Shown here piece after piece: positions 44,294 to 52,961 of a stretch of DNA of 64,000 nucleotides. The stretch comes from Luteolibacter flavescens (GTDB taxonomy: Bacteria > Verrucomicrobiota > Verrucomicrobiia > Verrucomicrobiales > Akkermansiaceae). Every line of letters starts with the position of its first letter. Position 1 is the stretch's first letter. The position numbers were made by a program, and so were the translations under genes. The stretch covers positions 36,342 through 100,341 of the forward strand of contig NZ_JAPDDS010000019.1 of NCBI RefSeq assembly GCF_025950085.1, read 5' to 3'. Below the pieces are notes generated by a model. The model was not told the origin of the DNA. It was given only the letters and a program-made list of their open reading frames with translations, and did not search any database.

Positions 44294-45718
44294 CTACGCG
44301 ACAGCCGCCTCCGGTTCCAGCGAGAAGACCTCGCGGGCATCGGCGATGCTGCCCTGCACGGCGGCGGCGGCCACCATGACGGGCGACATGAGGACGGTGC
44401 GGCCGGTTGGCGAACCCTGGCGGCCTTTGAAATTGCGGTTCGACGAGGACGCGCAGAGTTGGTCGCCGACGAGCTTGTCGGGATTCATCGCAAGGCACAT
44501 CGAGCAACCCGCGCCGCGCCATTCGAAGCCGGCGGCAGTGAAGATCTTGTCGATGCCTTCCTGCTCGCACTGGTGGGCCACGATCTGGGAACCGGGCACG
44601 GCGATGGCCTTCACACCCGGGGCGACCTGATGGCCCTGGATGTACTTCGCCACCTCGCGGAAGTCGGAGAGACGGCCATTCGTGCAGGAACCGATGAAGG
44701 CGACGTCGATCTTCACGCCCTTGATCGGCGTGCCGGCCGGCAGCTTCATGTAGGCGAGCGCTTCGTCGATGCTGGCTTTTTCCAGGGCAGTCGCGGCCTT
44801 GGCGGGATCCGGGATGCTCTCGGTGACGCCGATGCCGTGGTCCGGGGAGATGCCCCAGGTGACGGTCGGCTCGATGTCCGCGGCGGCGATCTTGATGATA
44901 TCGTCGTAAACCGCGTCCGCATCGGAGGCAAAGGACAGCCAGCGCGAGGCGGTGGCGTCGAAGTCGCTCATGTCCACATACGGGCGGTCCTTGAGGTAGG
45001 CGATGGTCTTGGCGTCCGGATTGACGTAGCCGCAGCGGGCACCGCCTTCGATGGCCATGTTGCAGACGGTCATGCGCTCTTCCATCGACATGTCGTCGAA
45101 GACATTGCCGGCATACTCGTAGGCGTAGCCGATGCCGCCCTTCGCGCCGAGCAGGCGGATGATGTGGAGCGTCACGTCCTTCGCATAGACGCCGGGGCGG
45201 AGCTTTCCGGTGACCTCGATGCGGCGGACCTTCAGCGGTTCCATGGCCAGCGTCTGGGTCGCGAGCACGTCGCGGACCTGGGTGGTGCCGATGCCGAAGG
45301 CGATCGCGCCGAAGGCTCCGTGCGTCGCGGTGTGCGAGTCGCCGCAGGCGATGGTGGTGCCGGGCTGGGTGATGCCTTGCTCGGGACCGACGACGTGAAC
45401 GATGCCTTGCTTGCCGGAGCTGAGGTCGAAGTAGGTGACGCCGAAGTCATCGCAATTCGACCGCAGGGCGGACATCATCTCCGCGGCGAGCGGATCGACG
45501 GGCTGGTCCTGGTTTTCCGTGGGCACGATGTGGTCCACGGTGGCAAAGGTCCGCTGCGGGTACTTCACCGTGAGTCCGAGGTCGCGGAGCATCCCGAAGG
45601 CCTGTGGCGAGGTCACCTCGTGGATGAGGTGGGTGCCGATGAAAAGCTGCGTGCGACCGTCGGCCAGCGTGCCGACGCTGTGGCTTTCCCACACTTTTTG
45701 GTAGAGGCTCTTGCCCAT
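44294..45718 (-). CDS. leuC: 3-isopropylmalate dehydratase large subunit
   Basis: A 474-residue LeuC, the 4Fe-4S aconitase-type subunit of isopropylmalate isomerase. Landmarks are the start [45 protein letters not shown], and the cluster cysteines in FIGSCTNGR and GCSMC. The open frame reaches 46051, but only the ATG at 45718 fits the family N-terminus. It heads a run of four minus-strand genes ending with leuD. Confidence 0.96.
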   Translation of the reverse strand: MGKSLYQKVWESHSVGTLADGRTQLFIGTHLIHEVTSPQAFGMLRDLGLTVKYPQRTFATVDHIVPTENQDQPVDPLAAEMMSALRSNCDDFGVTYFDLSSGKQGIVHVVGPEQGITQPGTTIACGDSHTATHGAFGAIAFGIGTTQVRDVLATQTLAMEPLKVRRIEVTGKLRPGVYAKDVTLHIIRLLGAKGGIGYAYEYAGNVFDDMSMEERMTVCNMAIEGGARCGYVNPDAKTIAYLKDRPYVDMSDFDATASRWLSFASDADAVYDDIIKIAAADIEPTVTWGISPDHGIGVTESIPDPAKAATALEKASIDEALAYMKLPAGTPIKGVKIDVAFIGSCTNGRLSDFREVAKYIQGHQVAPGVKAIAVPGSQIVAHQCEQEGIDKIFTAAGFEWRGAGCSMCLAMNPDKLVGDQLCASSSNRNFKGRQGSPTGRTVLMSPVMVAAAAVQGSIADAREVFSLEPEAAVA

Positions 45719-45807
45719 GATCGGAAGGCCGCGACTTCGCGGCGGGCGGGCAAAGTGGGTCACCACCAGTGGATTGTCAAAGCGTGATCCCGTGCGCAGA
45801 CGGGGCT

Positions 45808-46008
45808 TCAGGAGCCGCCGTAGAGGAACAGGAGCACCACGCCGATGACGGCGAGCGCGACAGGCACGGCGATCCGGAGCCATCGCCAGCGCGAGCCCGG
45901 CTTGCGCTCGAGATCGGTCCAGTCGTCCCAGCTCCGGCTGTCGGAGCGGTAGCGGTGGTAGTGGCGGACGGTGGTGTGGAAACGCGGAGGGGAGTCCGGT
46001 GTTTTCAT
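45808..46008 (-). CDS. Small single-pass membrane protein
   Basis: A 66-residue protein starting [21 protein letters not shown]. It has a charged N-terminal half rich in Arg, His and Asp, and one C-terminal transmembrane helix ([21 protein letters not shown]), so it is a tail-anchored type protein. No function is recognised. It precedes leuC by about 90 bases on the same strand, and its own upstream region is bounded by a terminator hairpin at 46118-46152. Confidence 0.6.
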   Translation of the reverse strand: MKTPDSPPRFHTTVRHYHRYRSDSRSWDDWTDLERKPGSRWRWLRIAVPVALAVIGVVLLFLYGGS

Positions 46009-46117
46009 GGGGAGTGATCCGCCTGTTACCGAAAATTTCCGCGGGAAGCAACCTGTGACTCGTTCTGTATCAAGAACTACGTAGATGTCCGAGCCGTGGC
46101 CGCAAGATGACGGCACG

Positions 46118-46152
46118 AAAAAGCCCCGCGCGGCGAACCGGGCGGGGCTTTA
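46118..46152 (-). terminator. Bidirectional-looking intrinsic terminator
   Basis: AAAGCCCCGC (46120-46129) pairs with GCGGGGCTTT (46142-46151). T-runs lie on both sides when read from either direction. It sits 22 bases after the stop of the small lipoprotein gene on the minus strand. Confidence 0.82.
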
Positions 46153-46174
46153 GGGAAAATCGGGTCGGGCGAAC

Positions 46175-46327
46175 TTACTTCGAGTAGTTCACCTCTGGGG
46201 CTGCCGGGACTTCCTGGAAGTGGGGAAGCGGGCGGAGCTTGGCGGGCTTCGGTTCTCCGGTGCAGCAGCAGGAAGCGGAGGCGAACGCGAAGGCGGACAG
46301 ACAAACGGCAGCGATAATGCGAAGCAT
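46175..46327 (-). CDS. Tiny predicted lipoprotein
   Basis: A 50-residue peptide starting MLRIIAAVCLSAFAFASASC, with a hydrophobic signal and a lipobox-like ASASC followed by two more Cys, then a Pro/Lys-rich tail ending VNYSK. It would be lipidated at Cys20 and processed to about 30 residues. The longer frame to 46378 has no better start. Its composition and small size match the neighbouring gene at 46460-46585, and the two may be diverged tandem copies. Function unknown. Confidence 0.65.
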   Translation of the reverse strand: MLRIIAAVCLSAFAFASASCCCTGEPKPAKLRPLPHFQEVPAAPEVNYSK

Positions 46328-46387
46328 GGCGGGAGTGAAATGAGGTTTTTTGGAATTCGCGAGAAAAATGATTTCCAAGCGAAAATT

Positions 46388-46417
46388 CAGGGTGGACCCA
46401 CGGAGAGGTCCACCCTG
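46388..46417 (-). terminator. Intrinsic terminator of the upstream tiny lipoprotein gene
   Basis: An 11-bp perfect inverted repeat (CAGGGTGGACC at 46388-46398, GGTCCACCCTG at 46407-46417) lies 42 bases after the stop at 46460. Reading on the minus strand it is followed by AATTTTC. Confidence 0.72.
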
Positions 46418-46459
46418 GTTTGAGTCATGACGCGGACGTTAGAGGTCCGCTAAATCAGA

Positions 46460-46585
46460 TTACTTGGCCGGAGCAACGTAGGTCGGCGTCGACGGCTTCG
46501 GAGCCGGGGAGCTGGAGCAGCAGGAAGAGGAAACGAGGGAACCTGCGGCAGCGGCGAGGAGGGCGGCGATTTTGACGAGTTTCAT
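46460..46585 (-). CDS. Tiny predicted lipoprotein, 41 residues
   Basis: A short gene with codons ATG AAA CTC GTC AAA. The product begins MKLVKIAALLAAAAGSLVSS, followed by SCCSSS and a Pro-rich tail APKPSTPTYVAPAK. A Lys-containing n-region, Ala/Leu h-region and lipobox-like SSSC predict a lipoprotein with about 20 mature residues. A terminator hairpin follows it at 46388-46417, supporting a separate transcription unit. It resembles the tiny lipoprotein at 46175-46327 in layout. Function unknown. Confidence 0.6.
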   Translation of the reverse strand: MKLVKIAALLAAAAGSLVSSSCCSSSPAPKPSTPTYVAPAK

Positions 46586-46699
46586 GGTGGTTGCTTAGTT
46601 GCGTTTGGAAAAACGGACGTAGTCCGGTTGACGCAGACTCTAACGGGTGATGCACCCCGCGCAAGTTGAAAGTCTGGAGGTCAGGGATGCCCGCCTTCC

Positions 46700-47812
46700 T
46701 CAAGTGGTCTTCCGGCGGAACATGATCGAGGCCGCGCCTAGCGTGCAGAAGCCGATCAGGATGAGCGGCAGGATCAGCGAGAAGACGCGCTCCACGGAGG
46801 CGTCCTTCAGGAAGACACCCTTCACGATTTCCACGAAGTGGCGGATGGGATTCGGCAGCGTCGCGAGCTGCAGCCAGCGCGGCATGTTCTCCACCGGCGA
46901 GGCAAAGCCGGAGAGCATCATGGCGGGCATCATGAAGGAAAAGGCACCGAGGAAGGCCTGCTGCTGGGTATTGCAGATCGAGGAGATCAGCAGGCCGATG
47001 CCGACCAGCGAGAGCGCGTAGAAGAACATCCCGAGGTAGAGCAGCAGCAGGTGGCCCTGGAAGGGGACGTGGTAGAGGAAGACGGCGGCGCAGAGGATGA
47101 GCGTGGCCTGGAAGAAGGCCACGAGCATGGCGGGCACCGCCTTGCCGATCATGATCATCTCCGGGGTCAGCGGGGAGACGAGGAGCTGGTCGAAGGTGCC
47201 TTGCTCACGCTCGCGCGCGACGGAGAGCGCGGTGAGGATCAGCGAGCCGATGGTGGTGATGACGGCCACCAGGTTCGGCAGCATGAAGTTCTTGTAGTCC
47301 AGGTTCGCATTGAACCAGTAGCGGGTGACGGTCTCCGAGGGCATCGTCGCGCCCTTCTCCGCCAGCCGGTCTTTCAGGAAGGTCTCGGTGATGCCCTGCA
47401 GGTAGCCGAAGGCGATCTGCGCGCCATTCGACCGGCGGCCGTCCATGAGCACCTGCACGGGGGCGGTCTCCCCGGCGGCGATGCGGCGGGAGAAGTCCTC
47501 CGGGATGCTCACGGCGAGCATGGCCGCGCGGGACTCGATGGCGGCCTCCATGTCTTTTTGCTCGTGGATGGGCAGGATCTCGGTGAAGGCGTCGGACTGG
47601 GCGAAGCGCTGCACGAGCTCGCTGGAGGCCTCGCCGGTGTCGCGGTTGTAGATCGCCAGCGAGGCGTTCTTCACCTCCAGCGTCGCGGCGAAGGGGAAGA
47701 GCGCGGTCTGCAGGATGACCGGCATGATCAGCAGGGCGCGGCTCGACGGATTCCCGAAGGTGGACTGCAGCTCCTTGATGACGAGCGCCCGGATGCGGAG
47801 GAAGAAGTTCAT
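46700..47812 (-). CDS. ybhR: ABC-2 type exporter permease (second)
   Basis: A 370-residue ABC-2 membrane subunit: an N-terminal helix (ALLIMPVILQTALFPFA), a large extracytoplasmic domain (about 50-175) and five C-terminal helices including GIGLLISSICNTQQQAF and the family motif QGTFDQLLVSPLTPEMI. It forms the exporter with the preceding permease and the double ATPase. The gene order TetR, HlyD, double ATPase, permease, permease is the same as E. coli cecR-ybhGFSR, whose pump exports drugs and cations. Substrate here is unknown. Confidence 0.9.
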   Translation of the reverse strand: MNFFLRIRALVIKELQSTFGNPSSRALLIMPVILQTALFPFAATLEVKNASLAIYNRDTGEASSELVQRFAQSDAFTEILPIHEQKDMEAAIESRAAMLAVSIPEDFSRRIAAGETAPVQVLMDGRRSNGAQIAFGYLQGITETFLKDRLAEKGATMPSETVTRYWFNANLDYKNFMLPNLVAVITTIGSLILTALSVAREREQGTFDQLLVSPLTPEMIMIGKAVPAMLVAFFQATLILCAAVFLYHVPFQGHLLLLYLGMFFYALSLVGIGLLISSICNTQQQAFLGAFSFMMPAMMLSGFASPVENMPRWLQLATLPNPIRHFVEIVKGVFLKDASVERVFSLILPLILIGFCTLGAASIMFRRKTT

Positions 47813-47822
47813 GGGGTGGCGT

Positions 47823-48950
47823 TCATTCCATGCGGCGGCGGGTCAGCTTCGCCGTGAGACCCAGGAAAAAGGCGGCGGACACCATCAGCATGCCGATGTC
47901 CGGCAGCAGCACCCGCCACGGCGTGCCGACCTGGAAGATGGTCTGGATGGCGGAGACGAAGTAGCGGGCCGGGATGAGATGCGTGACCCCGCGCAGGAAG
48001 GTCGGCATGCTGGAGATCTCGTAGATGAAGCCGGAAAGCATCATCGCCGGGAGGAAGGCGGCATTCAGAGCGGCCTGCGCGGCATTGAATTGGTTCCGCG
48101 TGCCGGTCGAGATCGCGAGGCCGATGCCGAGCACGCTGAGCAGGAAGAAGCTGCCGACGATGAGCAGCGCGAGGATGGACCCGCGGAAGGGCACGCCCAT
48201 CACCCAGCGCGCGGTGGCCACGCACATGACCAGCGAGATCATGCCAAGCGCGTAGTAGGGGAGGATCTTGCTCAGCAGCAGCTCCGCCCGCGTGACGGGG
48301 GAGGCGAGCAGAGCCTCCATGGTGCCGCGCTCCCACTCACGCGCCACGACCAGCGAGGTGAGCAGCGCGCCGATCACCGTCATGATCACGGTGATGGAGC
48401 CGGGGATGAGGAAGTTCCGGCTCTTCGCCGAGGGATTGTACCAGTAGCGCGGCTCCAGCACCACCTCCCGCTCCATTTCCTCCCCGCGGTCCTCGGTGCG
48501 CTGGAGCATCCAGTGCTGCCAGATCGCCTCGAAGTAGTTGCTGACGAACTGAGCGGTATTCGGCTCCGAGCCATCGGCCACCACCTGCACCGGTGCGGTG
48601 TCGCCGGGGTGATTCATCCGGCGGGAGAAATCCGACGGGATGACCATGAAGCCGCGGATCTCGGAATTCACCATCGCCAGCTCCATGTCATCCCGCGACT
48701 CGAAGCTGCGGACGACCATCGACGGTGTGCCCCGCAGCGCGGACGCGAGGCCATCGGCGTCCTTGCCGGTGCCTTCCTTCAGCAGGCCCACGTGGAGGGT
48801 CGGCGTGTCGAGATTGATGCCGAAGCCGAAGACGAAGATCAGCAGCAGCGGCAGGACGAAGGCGATGAGATTGCTGCTCGGGTCGCGGAAGATCTGGAGC
48901 GTCTCCTTCCAGCAGAGCGCGCGGAGGCGGCGGAATGAGAGGTGTTTCAT
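47823..48950 (-). CDS. ybhS: ABC-2 type exporter permease (first)
   Basis: A 375-residue ABC-2 permease with the same topology as its neighbour: an N-terminal helix (LIAFVLPLLLIFVFGFGINL), a long external domain, and five C-terminal helices with WERGTMEALLASPVTRAEL and SFFLLSVLGIGLAIST. The ATG overlaps the ATPase TGA (ATGA at 48947-48950). It is followed at 10 bases by the second permease; the two most likely form a heterodimeric channel. Confidence 0.9.
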   Translation of the reverse strand: MKHLSFRRLRALCWKETLQIFRDPSSNLIAFVLPLLLIFVFGFGINLDTPTLHVGLLKEGTGKDADGLASALRGTPSMVVRSFESRDDMELAMVNSEIRGFMVIPSDFSRRMNHPGDTAPVQVVADGSEPNTAQFVSNYFEAIWQHWMLQRTEDRGEEMEREVVLEPRYWYNPSAKSRNFLIPGSITVIMTVIGALLTSLVVAREWERGTMEALLASPVTRAELLLSKILPYYALGMISLVMCVATARWVMGVPFRGSILALLIVGSFFLLSVLGIGLAISTGTRNQFNAAQAALNAAFLPAMMLSGFIYEISSMPTFLRGVTHLIPARYFVSAIQTIFQVGTPWRVLLPDIGMLMVSAAFFLGLTAKLTRRRME

Positions 48951-50674
48951 GCGGCGGCATCCTCCTTTCCGGTGACCAGCTCGATGAAGGCATCCTCCAT
49001 CGTCGGGTCGGGATTCTCCGCGGTGGCCACGCTTTCCTTCAGCTCGTCCGGCGTGCCATTCGCGATGAGCTGGCCGCGGAAGACCAGGCCGATGCGATCG
49101 CAGTACTCCGCCTCATCCATGAAGTGGGTGGTGACCATCACGGTCACGCCGCGTTCGACGAGGCCGTTGATGTGCGTCCAGAATTCGCGGCGCGTCACGG
49201 GATCGACGCCCGAAGTCGGCTCGTCGAGGAAGAGGATGTCCGGCTCGTGCATCACCGAGCAGGCGAGCGCCAGCCGCTGCTTGTAGCCGAGCGAGAGCGA
49301 ATGCGTCTTCGCATTCAGGAAAGGGCCGAGGTGGAAGATCTCCGCCATCTCGCCGATGCGCTCGCGCTGCCGCTTTCCCGAGACGCCGTAGATGCCCGAG
49401 AAGAAGGCGAGGTTTTGCCGGACGGTGAGGTGGTCGTAGAGGGAGAATTTCTGCGCCATGTAGCCGAGGCGCTGGCGGGCAGCGCTGGCGCTGCGCCGGA
49501 GGTCCATGTCCACCACCTTCGCCGTGCCGGCGGTGGGAGTGAGCAGGCCGCACATCATCTTGAAGGTGGTGGATTTCCCCGCGCCATTCGGGCCGAGCAG
49601 CCCGTAGATCTCGCCGCGCGTGACGGAGAAGGTGACATCGTCGGTCGCCTTGAAGTCGCCGAATTGCTTCGTCAGGTGCTCGGCCTCGATGACGGTGCTG
49701 CCGTCTTTGGGGATCTCCTTCGTGCGCTTGGCCAAGTCGGACTCGCCGGATGGCCCGCCGCCCAGCAGGTCGATGAAGGCATCCTCGAAGCGCGGCTTCA
49801 CCGGCACCCATGTTGCCGCCGCGTCCGCCTTGATCTCCACGGGGTCGAAGGGCCGCGTCCCCTCCTTCAGCGTGAGCCGCAGGCTGTGGCCCTGGATGGT
49901 GCCGTCCGTGACCTCCGGGCGGGAAAGGGCGCGCGTGAGCAGGCGGCGCTTGTGCGGGCCGGGCTCGCGGAGCTGGAAGCAGCGGCCTTCGAGCGGCGCG
50001 GCAATTTCCGCCGGGGTGCCTGCGAAGAGGAGCTTGCCTTCATTCAGCACGAGGGTGGTGCCGCACAGCTCCGCTTCATCGAGGTAGGCAGTGCTCCATA
50101 CCACGGCGATGCCTTGGTCCACGAGATCCTCCACCATGCCCCAGAGTTCGCGGCGTGAAATAGGATCGACGCCCACGCCCGGCTCATCGAGCAGGAGGAG
50201 CTTCGGCTTGCCTAACAGCGCACAGGCCAGCCCGAGCTTCTGCTTCATGCCGCCGGAGAGCTTTCCCGCGAAGCGGCCGGTGAAGCGCTTGAGATCGGTG
50301 AAGGTCAGCAGCCGCTCGAAAGATTCCTCGCGCTCCTCGCCGGTCACGTGGCGGAGGTCAGCGTGCAGCTTCAGGTTCTCGATGACGGTGAGGTCTTCGT
50401 AGAGGCCGAATTTCTGCGGCATGTAGCCCACCTCGCCGCGGATGGCGGCGGCATCGTGGATCGGGTCGCGTCCGAGCGTGGCCACGGTGCCGGAATCGGC
50501 CTCCAGCAGTCCGGCGATGAGGCGCAGCAGCGTCGTCTTGCCCGCGCCATCGGGACCCGCGAGGCCGGTGATCACGCCGGTGCGGATGTCACCCGAGACG
50601 GCATCGAGCGCCGGGCTTTTCATGCCCTTGAAGGACTTGGTCAGCTCGTGGAAATGGACGACGACCTCGGACAT
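48947..50674 (-). CDS. ybhF: ABC exporter ATPase with two nucleotide-binding domains
   Basis: A 575-residue protein with two ABC ATPase domains in tandem. The first (about 1-300) has AGPDGAGKTTLL, LSGGMKQKL and LLLLDEPGVGVDPI. The second (about 325-575) has LGPNGAGKSTTF, the modified signature LSLGYKQRL and ILFLDEPTSGVDPV. This is the YbhF/RbbA-like class that powers ABC-2 drug exporters. The start may be GTG 50677 or ATG 50674, which overlap the TGA of the HlyD gene; ATG is preferred. Confidence 0.92.
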   Translation of the reverse strand: MSEVVVHFHELTKSFKGMKSPALDAVSGDIRTGVITGLAGPDGAGKTTLLRLIAGLLEADSGTVATLGRDPIHDAAAIRGEVGYMPQKFGLYEDLTVIENLKLHADLRHVTGEEREESFERLLTFTDLKRFTGRFAGKLSGGMKQKLGLACALLGKPKLLLLDEPGVGVDPISRRELWGMVEDLVDQGIAVVWSTAYLDEAELCGTTLVLNEGKLLFAGTPAEIAAPLEGRCFQLREPGPHKRRLLTRALSRPEVTDGTIQGHSLRLTLKEGTRPFDPVEIKADAAATWVPVKPRFEDAFIDLLGGGPSGESDLAKRTKEIPKDGSTVIEAEHLTKQFGDFKATDDVTFSVTRGEIYGLLGPNGAGKSTTFKMMCGLLTPTAGTAKVVDMDLRRSASAARQRLGYMAQKFSLYDHLTVRQNLAFFSGIYGVSGKRQRERIGEMAEIFHLGPFLNAKTHSLSLGYKQRLALACSVMHEPDILFLDEPTSGVDPVTRREFWTHINGLVERGVTVMVTTHFMDEAEYCDRIGLVFRGQLIANGTPDELKESVATAENPDPTMEDAFIELVTGKEDAAA

Positions 50675-51747
50675 CACTCCGCGGGGTGCGGGGCCAGCGA
50701 GACGGTGACGGGCATGCCCTGCCGCAGCGAGCCGTCCGAGTCATCCACCACCACGCGCAGTCGATAGACCAGCGAGGTGCGGAGTTCCTTGGTCTCGACG
50801 CTCTTCGGCGTGAACTCGGCGCGCGGGGAGACGAAGCCCACCGTGCCGTGGAAGGTGTGGTCGGGCTGGCCATCGGTGACCAGGCTGACCTTCGTCCCCG
50901 GCGGGAACTTGCCCAGCTCGGGCTCGTGAACGTAGGCGCGCACCCACACGGGATCCTCCAGCGAGAGCGAGAGCACGGTGGGTCCGGCCTGGACGATCGC
51001 CCCGGGCTCGAGGGCGCGGGTGATGACGATCCCGTCGGACGGGCTTTTCAGCTCGGTATCGCCGAGGCGGATGGCGGCGGTCTTCACCGCGGCTTCTGCC
51101 TGGGCGACGGCGGCCTCGGCCGAGCCGACTCCTGCCTCCGCGGCACCCACGGCGGCTTCGGCGGCGGCGACTTCCTCGGTGCGGAAGCCGCTTTCAAGCT
51201 GGCGCAGGTTTGCCTCGGCGAGCTTCAGTCGCTGCTCGGCTTCATGGAAGGCGGCCTCGGCGTTTTCGAAATTCTGGCGCGAGACGCCGCGTGTCTTCAC
51301 CAGCTCGGCCTGCCGGTCGTAGGCGCGGCGGGCATTGTCCATGGTCACCGCGGCCTGGGAGCGGCTGGCGCGTGCCTGCTCGATCTCCTCGGTGCGGTAG
51401 CCGGCGCGCTTGAGGTCGGCATCGGCCTTCGCTTGGGCGAGCGTGGCCTTCGCCTGGGAAAGGGCGGCGCGGGACTGGGTCTCGGAGGCCTTCGCCTGGG
51501 CGAGTTCGTTTTCGTAGGGCTCCGGGTCGATGCGTGCGAGCAGGTCGCCGGCCTTCACGGCGTCTCCCTCGTCCTTCAGCACCTCGGCGATGCGGCCGGG
51601 GACGCGGAAGCCGAGATCCACGCCGCGGATATCGACATTCCCCTGGAGGACGAGCGGTTCGTGGCTGCTACGATACTTCCCGTAGAAGTACCAGCCACCC
51701 CCGGCGAGGGCGGCGAGGATGAGTATGAGTGGGACTGCTTTTTTCAT
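50674..51747 (-). CDS. ybhG: HlyD/YbhG membrane-fusion protein
   Basis: A 357-residue periplasmic adaptor. It has an N-terminal anchor (AVPLILILAALAGGGWYFYG), a lipoyl-type domain (LQGNVDIRGVDLGFRVPGRI), a long coiled-coil hairpin very rich in Ala, Gln and Glu (about 85-225), and beta-barrel domains (LKSPSDGIVITRALEPG). It bridges the ABC-2 exporter to an outer-membrane channel. The upstream AAAGGAG about 8 bases before the ATG is one of the few good Shine-Dalgarno sequences in the window. Both ends overlap neighbours: ATGA with the TetR gene and TGATG with the ATPase gene. Confidence 0.93.
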   Translation of the reverse strand: MKKAVPLILILAALAGGGWYFYGKYRSSHEPLVLQGNVDIRGVDLGFRVPGRIAEVLKDEGDAVKAGDLLARIDPEPYENELAQAKASETQSRAALSQAKATLAQAKADADLKRAGYRTEEIEQARASRSQAAVTMDNARRAYDRQAELVKTRGVSRQNFENAEAAFHEAEQRLKLAEANLRQLESGFRTEEVAAAEAAVGAAEAGVGSAEAAVAQAEAAVKTAAIRLGDTELKSPSDGIVITRALEPGAIVQAGPTVLSLSLEDPVWVRAYVHEPELGKFPPGTKVSLVTDGQPDHTFHGTVGFVSPRAEFTPKSVETKELRTSLVYRLRVVVDDSDGSLRQGMPVTVSLAPHPAE

Positions 51748-52430
51748 GGGATGGCTCCTTTCAAGCCGGGGCAAATGATGTCGAGGTGTTCGTCGATGAT
51801 GTCGCCGATGGTCGCGAGGTGATCGCGGGTGAGCTTCTTCACGCCGAGGCGGCGCAGGATGGTCGTGCGCGCGACGGTGAAGGCCAGCACCTGGCCGAAG
51901 AGGGCGTGCCCGCGCAGGATGGTGATCGTGGAGGCGGGATCTTCCCCGGTGGCAACGCCGAGGACATTGGTGAAAAGCTCGTGCAGCGGCTTCAGCGTCT
52001 TCTTGTAGAGCAGGTCGAAGCTCTCGCTGGGCGACGATTGCTCTCGGATCATGACGAGGCGGATCTTGTCGAACTCGCCGCCTTCCAATTGTTGGCCGAG
52101 CAAGGTTCGCAGGAGCTGCTTCATCACGTTCGTCGCGCTCTGCGGATCGAGCGTGCCGCTTTCGAGCTTCGCCCGCGTCTCTTCCGCGAGCCCGCTGAAA
52201 ATGCCCGCCAGATAGACGCCGATGCCTTCCAGCACGGCGGCGTAGAGCTTTTCCTTGTTGCCGAAGTAATAGGCGATCGATGCCACGTTCTGGCCCGCGT
52301 CATCCGCGATCTCGCGGACCGAGGCATTCTCGTAGCCTTTCTCGCCGACCTTCTTCAGCGCCGCCAGCAACAGCTTCCGCCGCGCCTGCTCGCCCTTGTT
52401 CGGACTCGTCGGAAACAGTTCCCGCTGCAC
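51744..52430 (-). CDS. cecR: TetR family regulator of the exporter (CecR-like)
   Basis: A 228-residue TetR-type repressor with an N-terminal helix-turn-helix (ASVREIADDAGQNVASIAYYFGNKEKLY) and a longer C-terminal ligand domain with GHALFGQVLAFTVARTTIL, as in the CecR/YbiH (DUF1956) subfamily. It starts with GTG and heads the exporter operon, overlapping the adaptor gene by four bases, so it probably represses its own operon. On the minus strand upstream, TTGACT followed 17 bases later by AATTTT is only a weak promoter candidate. No obvious palindromic operator was identified. Confidence 0.9.
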   Translation of the reverse strand: MQRELFPTSPNKGEQARRKLLLAALKKVGEKGYENASVREIADDAGQNVASIAYYFGNKEKLYAAVLEGIGVYLAGIFSGLAEETRAKLESGTLDPQSATNVMKQLLRTLLGQQLEGGEFDKIRLVMIREQSSPSESFDLLYKKTLKPLHELFTNVLGVATGEDPASTITILRGHALFGQVLAFTVARTTILRRLGVKKLTRDHLATIGDIIDEHLDIICPGLKGAIP

Positions 52431-52562
52431 GCTGGAGAAAATTCAACAGTCGTCCAATAAAGTCAAACGAATGTGTAAGAATGAAGGTGCGGAGAGTGAT
52501 GGATGCCGAATTTTGACTGGAAATGAGTGAGTTAAGCTAGTCGAATGACGTCCGTCAGCGCA

Positions 52563-52958
52563 TTAGCATACGTTGTTCCCGTCGTTCTGCTCCTTCTGGA
52601 ACTGTTCCAATGCTTCTCCCAGTGCTTTCACCACCCTGAGGCGTTTTGACTCCTTCCTTAGATGTCCGGGCAATCGCTCGAACCATCGCTGGGCGACATC
52701 GTGTTCCGCCCTCAGCCAGTGGCTGTCTGGCAGCCGGGAGCTCGGATGGATCTTCATTGAGTAGTATTCAATGAACGGCGGAATCTGATCGACGCTCCCG
52801 AATCGGAAACAAAAGCCACAGACCTCCACGCAGTACGTATAGACCGGAAGCAACTTGACGTCCCGCGAGACGTCGTGACCCGGGAGTCCTTGATATCCGT
52901 GGAGATCAAAATGCGAGTTCGCATGCCCGGTCCGGGGCTCTTTCCAGATTCGAGCCAT
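52563..52958 (-). CDS. Small protein of unknown function after rnr
   Basis: A 131-residue soluble protein. A sheet-like N-terminal part (YTYCVEVCGFCFRFGSVDQI) is followed by EYYSMKIHPSSRLP and a helical C-terminus (RWFERLPGHLRKESKRLRVVKALGEAL, given here only as the span about 91-117). I recall similar short proteins of unknown function in several phyla, but cannot name a domain. It starts three bases after the rnr stop, so it shares a transcript. The composition is less GC-rich than its neighbours, which may indicate a later arrival. Confidence 0.6.
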   Translation of the reverse strand: MARIWKEPRTGHANSHFDLHGYQGLPGHDVSRDVKLLPVYTYCVEVCGFCFRFGSVDQIPPFIEYYSMKIHPSSRLPDSHWLRAEHDVAQRWFERLPGHLRKESKRLRVVKALGEALEQFQKEQNDGNNVC

Positions 52959-52961
52959 GGA

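Noticed and set aside
44165..45787. A 540-residue plus-strand frame over leuC
   Set aside because: Antisense to leuC, composition of Asp, Gly, His and Arg typical of a shadow frame.
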